Of a stretch of 64,000 nucleotides of DNA, positions 59,001 through 64,000 are shown in pieces. Position 1 is the first letter of the stretch; every line of letters begins with the position of its first letter. This DNA is from Nicotiana tabacum. Lineage: Eukaryota > Streptophyta > Magnoliopsida > Solanales > Solanaceae. Below the pieces are notes generated by a model, which did no database searches, was not told the DNA's origin, and saw nothing but the letters and a program-made list of their open reading frames with translations. Location of the stretch: NCBI RefSeq assembly GCF_000715075.1, contig NC_134097.1, forward strand, positions 63,707,190 through 63,771,189, written 5' to 3'. Both the position numbers and the translations under genes were made by a program.

Positions 59001-59186
59001 TCATAAGTCAATGTTCGGTTGACTTTTTTAACTTAAGGCTTCTTAAAAGAGACTAAGTGTCTCATTTCCTACCAAAACCACTCCAAATCAACTCGATCAC
59101 ACAAGATACGGATAACAAAGCATGAAGAAATAGAAAATAGGGAAAACGAGGCGGTAACTCATGAGACGACATGCCAGGTCGTCATA
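56087..59186 (-). repeat. 5' LTR of Y (complete, 3100 bp)
   Basis: Plus-strand start TGTCACGACCCCAATCC; right end GGTCGTCATA. Seven mini-hairpin units at 56773-57085, a duplicated ~190-bp module at 58130-58500, and the hairpin GCACACACGGTGC near 56461. The ORF-like stretches here have no motif. Confidence 0.9.
56773..57085 (-). repeat. mini-hairpin array in the Y 5' LTR, 7 units
   Basis: Units such as GCTGCGGCGTGCAGCCCGAT at 56914, 56951, 56994, 57028 and 57063, with more diverged ones at 56773 and 56817. GCTGC/GCAGC arms can pair. Spacers are TA-rich (ATATATGTATTT). Confidence 0.8.
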
Positions 59187-60073
59187 GGTGTCCCATGTGG
59201 AGCAGTGTTTGGATATGATCGCGCATTGTAGCAAAGCTATGTGGAGATATGACCTTGCAGGTTAGATTCATATGTCCTATTCTATGATGTGAGACGAGTT
59301 CTTAGCCCTTTGTTGTGGTGGTATTGGTGAGTTTGAGGTACAACTCTTTCATTTGAGTCATGTTCATGATTTGAGTATGTTCGGACCGTTGCTTATTGGT
59401 GCACGTATTATGCTAGATGTGGCTTAGGCCTCTATTGGTGTGACATGTCACCAGGGTAGTGTGTTGGGTTAGAGGAGATCGTTGGGATCATTAATGAAAA
59501 TAAACGGATTCGATTTCAGCATGTTTGATGGGTAAACATCGATGTTCGGTTAAAAAAAATGCTATGGTAATTGCCAGAGGAGAAATGGCTTCATGAATGG
59601 TTGATCTGAGAAATGGTTATGGGTTATAGCGTATTTCATTTATCGTTGGCAGTATATGAAAGTGTTGGAATAAGACTTTAGCTGATAAGAGGTTTTCTAT
59701 CGGTATTTGGTTGTTTTGGGCAGTTGTTGTGAATAGAAGTTATTGCTGCGAGCGTTAGAGTTATATGGTATACCATGGGATTTCTCCCGAGGTTGCAGGC
59801 ATGGGTTACTACAGCTAGTTCGGGTCTATTCAGAGTATAGGTGTGAGGTTTTGATCGTATCGATGGTTTCAGAAATGAAAAGGTGGTTCTATGGCTTTTG
59901 GGCCTGATTGGATTGTGCAATTTCAGTTGCAATGTGTTATCGGACCTATGTGAGATAGGGTGACATGGGTTCACCCCCGGGCATATGCATGGTAATGTTA
60001 TTCAGCTATGGGTTGGCTTCTAGAACAACTCTGGGTACGTTCGAGGATGAACGTGTGTTTAAGTAGGGGAGGA
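59187..60073 (+). other. 3' internal region and PPT of X
   Basis: No protein motif. Ends GTTCGAGGATGAACGTGTG then AAGTAGGGGAGGA, the same end-of-pol plus PPT layout as Y (CTCGAGGACGAGCG...GGGGAGGA), so X derives from the same group. ORFs on either strand here are not supported. Confidence 0.65.
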
Positions 60074-63000
60074 TGTAATGACCCGACCGATCGTTTTGAG
60101 CTTTTGTACTTTGATTTCTAGATCTCGGGCATGACTTGCCCCGTGTGGTGTATTATGACTTATGTAAATCGTTGTTGTTGGGTTTCAGGTTAATCAAAAG
60201 GAATTTGGATGAACAATACTCAATTGAAGCTTGAAATTTAAAAGGTTTGACCAATATTTGACTTGTTTGGAATATGATCTCGGATTTGAATTTTTATGGT
60301 TTGGTTAGCTCCATTAGGTTATTTGGGACTTAGGAACGTGATTAGAATGCATTTTGGAAGTCCGTGGAAGGTTTAGGCTTGAATTGGCGAAATTGAGATT
60401 TCGGCGTTTTCCGGTTGATAGGTGATATTTTGATATAGGGGTCGGAATGGAATTCCAGAAGTTGCAGTAGCTTCATTATGTCATTTGGGATGTGTGTGCA
60501 AAAGTTCAGGTCATTCGGACGAGGTTTGATAGACTGTTTGATCGAATTTGGAATTTGGATGTTTTGAAATTCTTAGGCTTGAATCCGAGGGTGATTCGAT
60601 GTTTTAATGTTGTTTTCAGCGTTTCGAAGGCTGGAACAAGTTTGAATGATGTCATGGGGTGTGTTATCATGTTTGGTCGGGGTCCCATGAGGCGCGGATA
60701 AGTTTTGGAAGAGTTTTTGGAAGATTTTGCCGTTTTGAGCATAAGCAAGTAATGATCCAAAGGTCAATTTTTAGTTCTACAGATCGAAATTCGATTTCGA
60801 GACTTCCGGAATTTTGATAATGAATTATAGGACAGATCTGGAAAGTTTGGTCTAATTTCATCAAGTCGCGATTGAGTTTTTGACACGAAACATGAGTTAA
60901 TTGTTTAACGAGCGAAATAGGTATTGAGCTGAGCAAATGAGCTCCGAATTGAGTTCTGATTATAGGGCTATGTTTGTATTATTATTTGTGACTCATAGGA
61001 ACAAGAATCATCGAATTCCGAGTTTGTACGATGGAGTTAGAGCCTTTTTAGTGAAAAGACAAGCTGCTGCAATTTTCTGGGTTGTTTCTGCATTTTTCGC
61101 ACGTGTGAACAGTGACCGCACCTGCGTGAACAGTACATGTGAACAGTACCCCCCAAAATTCTGGACAGTTTTATGTCCAGCAGTGCGAGTTTTCTCATTT
61201 TATTTGACTTCCAAGATCGGGTTTTGGGTGATTTTGAGCGAAAAATCACTGGAATTCTTGAGGTAATCCCTTATGATCGTTGTTAGTTAATATTATTGAA
61301 TTATCATTGAATATTCCGGCTAGATTACGTGTTTTGAGGTGTAAATCGGGAATTTGGGCCTAGGGATTTGAAAATATGATTTGATGGTTTGAAGGCCGAA
61401 TTGTTGTCGGATTTTGGAAAAATTTGTATGATTGGACTCGTGGTTGGATGAGGTTTCATATTTCGTAACTTTTGTCGGGTTTCGAGATGTGGGCCCCAAG
61501 GGCAAATTTTGAGTGCAATTTCGAAATTTTAATGGAAAATGTAGAATTTCATATGGAATTAATTCCTATAATTTTTATTAACTGAATCGAATTATTGTGG
61601 CTAGATTCGAGGCATACGGAGGTCGATTTGAGAGACAAAGGCATCGCGAGCTAGAGGATTAGCCGGTTCGAGGTGAGTAATGATTGTAAATGATGTCATG
61701 AGGGTTTGAAACCCCGGATGTGCACATCGTAGTGCTATATTGAGGTGAGACACGCGCTGGATGATGAGCGCGGGGTCTTTTACTATCGGGGATTGTGATT
61801 TGGTCCATATCGATTGATGATTTTACGCATATTTGTTATCATCATGATTTGGGCTGATTGCCATACTTGGGCTTCGTGCCAATTATTTGAATCCTTCGGA
61901 AAATTTTATCACTATTTCCTCATTGTTTTGACTTATATTTAAACTCAGTCCTGTTGATATCTTCTGATTTACAAAACTCAGCCGGTCTTACTCAGTTTTT
62001 CAAAAAAAAATCATATGATATTTTGGGCTGAGAGCTATTGTTTTACAAATGCCCGAGAGGCTTATGATGATTTCTGGACTGAGTGAGGCTGAGGGCCATA
62101 TGTGAGGATATGCTGAGTGATATGAGGCTGAGGGCCTGAGATACTATTTATGCAACGCGGTGGCTTGAGTGATGTGAGGATATGCTGAGTCATGATGCCA
62201 CGATGTGGCTTGATATAGCGCTTGGGCTGTAAGGGGACCCTCCGAAGTCTGCACACCCACAGTGAGCGCATGTACCCATTGTTCTGAGTGATTGATACTA
62301 TGCCCGAGAGGCTGATATGAGTGATTGTGAGGTAGCCCGAGGGGTTGATACTATTCTGATATTGAGCCCGAGGGGCTGTTACTGATCTGATATTGAGCCC
62401 GAGGGGTTGTTACTGTTCTGATATTGAGCCCGAGGGGCTGGCACTGTTCTCATATTGAGCCTGAGAGGATGGTTCTCTTAATATTATGCCCGAGGGGCGG
62501 TTTGTTGTACATGTTATTCCCGAGGGGCTGTTTACATTTCCATCATTTTGTTACTCACTTATAAACTACTTGCTTTACTTGTTGGAAAAAATAAGGGATT
62601 TTCACTTGATTTCTCACTACTTTACTGTTTAAAGTGATTTTACTGCTTCAGTATGGAATGCCTTGTGTTTTTTTGCGTGATTTCTTACGTTTAGTCTTTA
62701 TTTATTATTATTACTCACTAAGTCGGAGTACTCACATTACTCCCTGCACCTTGTGTGCAGATTCAGGTATGTTTTGGCTAATCGGAGGCAGAGTCATCAG
62801 GGTTTAGCAAGGTAGCTGCCGATGTTCGAAGCACTGCTTTTCTCTCTCCTTATTTCATTAGTCTGTATTTGTACACTCCAGGCTTTCAGTTGTATTTATA
62901 CCCTAGTATATGCTCGTGACTTGTGACACCCCGGTTAGGGCTGTGTCGGGCTGGATTTCCGCATTTCTTATTCATACTTTCTGCTATTTGGTACTATTAA

Positions 63001-63121
63001 ACCATGTTTATACTATATTTGTGTTAAATTACTGTTTTAAAGGACGAGTTGGGTTAGACTGGCTGGCCTTGTCTTCACGAGAGGCGCCATCACGACCAGG
63101 GTCGGGATTTGGGTCGTGACA
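60074..63121 (+). repeat. 3' LTR of X (3048 bp)
   Basis: TGTAATGACCCGACC ... GGTCGTGACA, followed by CCAAT. It retains the 490-bp segment missing from the 5' LTR, including three GTGAACAGT motifs at about 61105-61150. Hairpin arrays at about 62090-62530. Confidence 0.92.
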
Positions 63122-64000
63122 CCAATACCCTGATTTACAGTCAAACTTGCTGAAGATCCTTTTTCATTGTATTCTATTTATTAGTTCTATTTTATCAGGT
63201 AACTTATATCCATCTGTTCTAGTGTTATCATTAAGTCTTTTGTAGTTTATTACCATTCTTGCTTTTCCTCTTTTTATCTTACTATGGTTTCTAACCATAA
63301 AGGCTGCTGACCTGTTTTTAGAAGTGGATCTTCTTATTACTCCTAAATTTATAAGTTCTTTAATTTTGAAGTCTTCTAGATCTTGATTTGTAGCTTCTAT
63401 TGAGGCTGTTTTAATTATATATTCTGGATTAATTATATCTAGTTTACACATAACCTTATTGTTTTCCCAATGTTTTAAAGGTTTTTCTCCTATTATTTCT
63501 ATTTCATATAATATTTTTATTATATTATCTAAATCCTTTTCATTCTTTATTATTCCTATTTTTTGTAGTCCTATTTTAAAATTGTATAATTCTGTTTCAA
63601 TATATATTAAAGTATAGTTTTTTTCTAATATATCTCTATCTTCATTTTCTTCTAGTATTAAGGTTTTAGATTCTTCTTTAATCTTACAGCATGTGTCTTT
63701 ATCTTTACACTCTTTACAACATTCTTTTTGATTTTCTTGCAAGTTGTTCTGGCTTGCGTTCAGTCGTGTTCTTATCCTGGCTGGAGTTTCTATTGTTTGT
63801 ACGGGTGTTTGTGTAATGTTTCTAAAGAATATTACTCCATCTCTACTGAGTAGGCAGCTACCATTATTATGTAATATGAAACATAGTCCTAATACAAAGT
63901 CTACATTTATGTTTAAGTTCCTTACCCAGATTTTGTCTACCTTGTAGCTGGGTTTATAGAAATCTAAACATGTATTTATAAATCTAATCTTTGTATTTAT
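63122..64000 (-). pseudogene. endogenous pararetrovirus pol: protease end and RT start, open at window edge
   Basis: One minus-strand frame is open from the window edge (64000) to a stop at 63164. The upstream part resembles the caulimovirid protease region, then a cysteine- and lysine-rich linker, then RT entry motifs (KRGKARMVINYKRLND and YKLPDKI). A one-base shift near 63165 restores the RT frame up to the X insertion point at 63122-63126. The RT style is closest to what I remember of solendovirus- or badnavirus-like EPRVs of Solanaceae. The stop, the frameshift and X disable it. Confidence 0.85.

Larger units (their letters stand above)
48284..59186 (-). mobile_element. Tekay-like chromovirus (element Y) nested in X
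   Basis: Minus-strand element with a truncated 3' LTR on the left (48284-50951), gag-pol pseudogene (50947-55884), leader and PBS (55885-56086) and a complete 5' LTR on the right (56087-59186). The left LTR lacks about 370 bp of its end, so the left TSD was lost. The right terminus reads TATGACG in place of TGTGACG. Same family group as Z but a different LTR. Confidence 0.88.
38728..63121 (+). mobile_element. element X, LTR retrotransposon with nested insertions, TSD CCAAT
   Basis: LTRs start TGTAATGACCCGACC and end GGTCGTGACA. CCAAT flanks both ends (38723-38727 and 63122-63126). A PBS-like TGGCATTAGAGC (10 of 12 bases matching the tRNA-Met site) lies at 45777-45788 and a PPT AGGGGAGGA at 60065-60073. 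The internal region (45774-48283 plus 59187-60073) has no recognisable gag or pol, so X looks like a non-autonomous or decayed relative of Y and Z. Nested inside are an A-family solo LTR and element Y. Confidence 0.88.

Noticed and set aside
59678..59974. 98-codon minus-strand ORF in X internal sequence
   Set aside because: No domain, unusual composition, and it lies antisense in a non-coding region.

Overview
This window is repeat-dense plant nuclear DNA with no recognisable host gene. It is built from nested LTR retrotransposons inserted in and around a broken endogenous pararetrovirus (EPRV, Caulimoviridae-type). Solanaceae (Nicotiana or a relative) is my best guess, inferred from the combination of an Ogre/Tat element, Tekay-like chromoviruses and an EPRV. 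The sequence alone does not prove the species.

Layout. (1) 1-21120, + strand: a giant Ogre/Tat-type Ty3/gypsy element (A). It has 4.4-kb LTRs (the first cut by the window edge), a tRNA-Arg-type PBS, an extra ORF1 before gag, gag-protease-G-patch, a predicted intron, a pol whose reverse transcriptase (RT) has been excised, two RNase H segments, integrase, and a 3' UTR with a ~22-copy minisatellite. (2) 21121-23216, - strand: EPRV control region (promoter, polyadenylation signal, small ORFs, tail of an ORF). (3) 23217-32160, - strand: Tekay-like element Z, with one complete LTR, a full gag-pol riddled with stops, and one broken LTR. (4) 32161-38626, + strand: remnant W of a related element (gag fragment, polypurine tracts, 4.4-kb LTR). 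(5) 38627-38727, - strand: a 101-bp piece of EPRV RT. (6) 38728-63121, + strand: element X, with TSD CCAAT on both sides, no coding capacity of its own, and 3-kb LTRs. A solo LTR of the A family (39315-43744, TSD GGGTG) sits in its 5' LTR, and a Tekay-like element Y (48284-59186, - strand) sits in its internal region. (7) 63122-64000, - strand: upstream part of EPRV pol, still open to the window edge.

The EPRV pieces are collinear on the - strand: pol, then pol again across X, then an ORF tail, then promoter/leader, then first small ORFs. One old viral integration therefore predates X, and probably also Z/W and A. Every coding region is disabled. In Z and Y nearly all lesions are in-frame TAG codons at former CAG positions, the pattern expected from deamination of CHG-methylated cytosine. 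In A the LTRs are almost identical although the genes are wrecked, so A probably moved as an already defective copy using proteins supplied in trans.

The least explained signals are structural. Four GC-rich stem-loops in the Z LTR have arms that co-vary between copies. Mini-hairpin arrays of different sequence but the same design occur in the LTRs of W, X, Y and Z. A leader block is conserved in all four elements. A perfect 20-bp hairpin lies in the A-family LTR.
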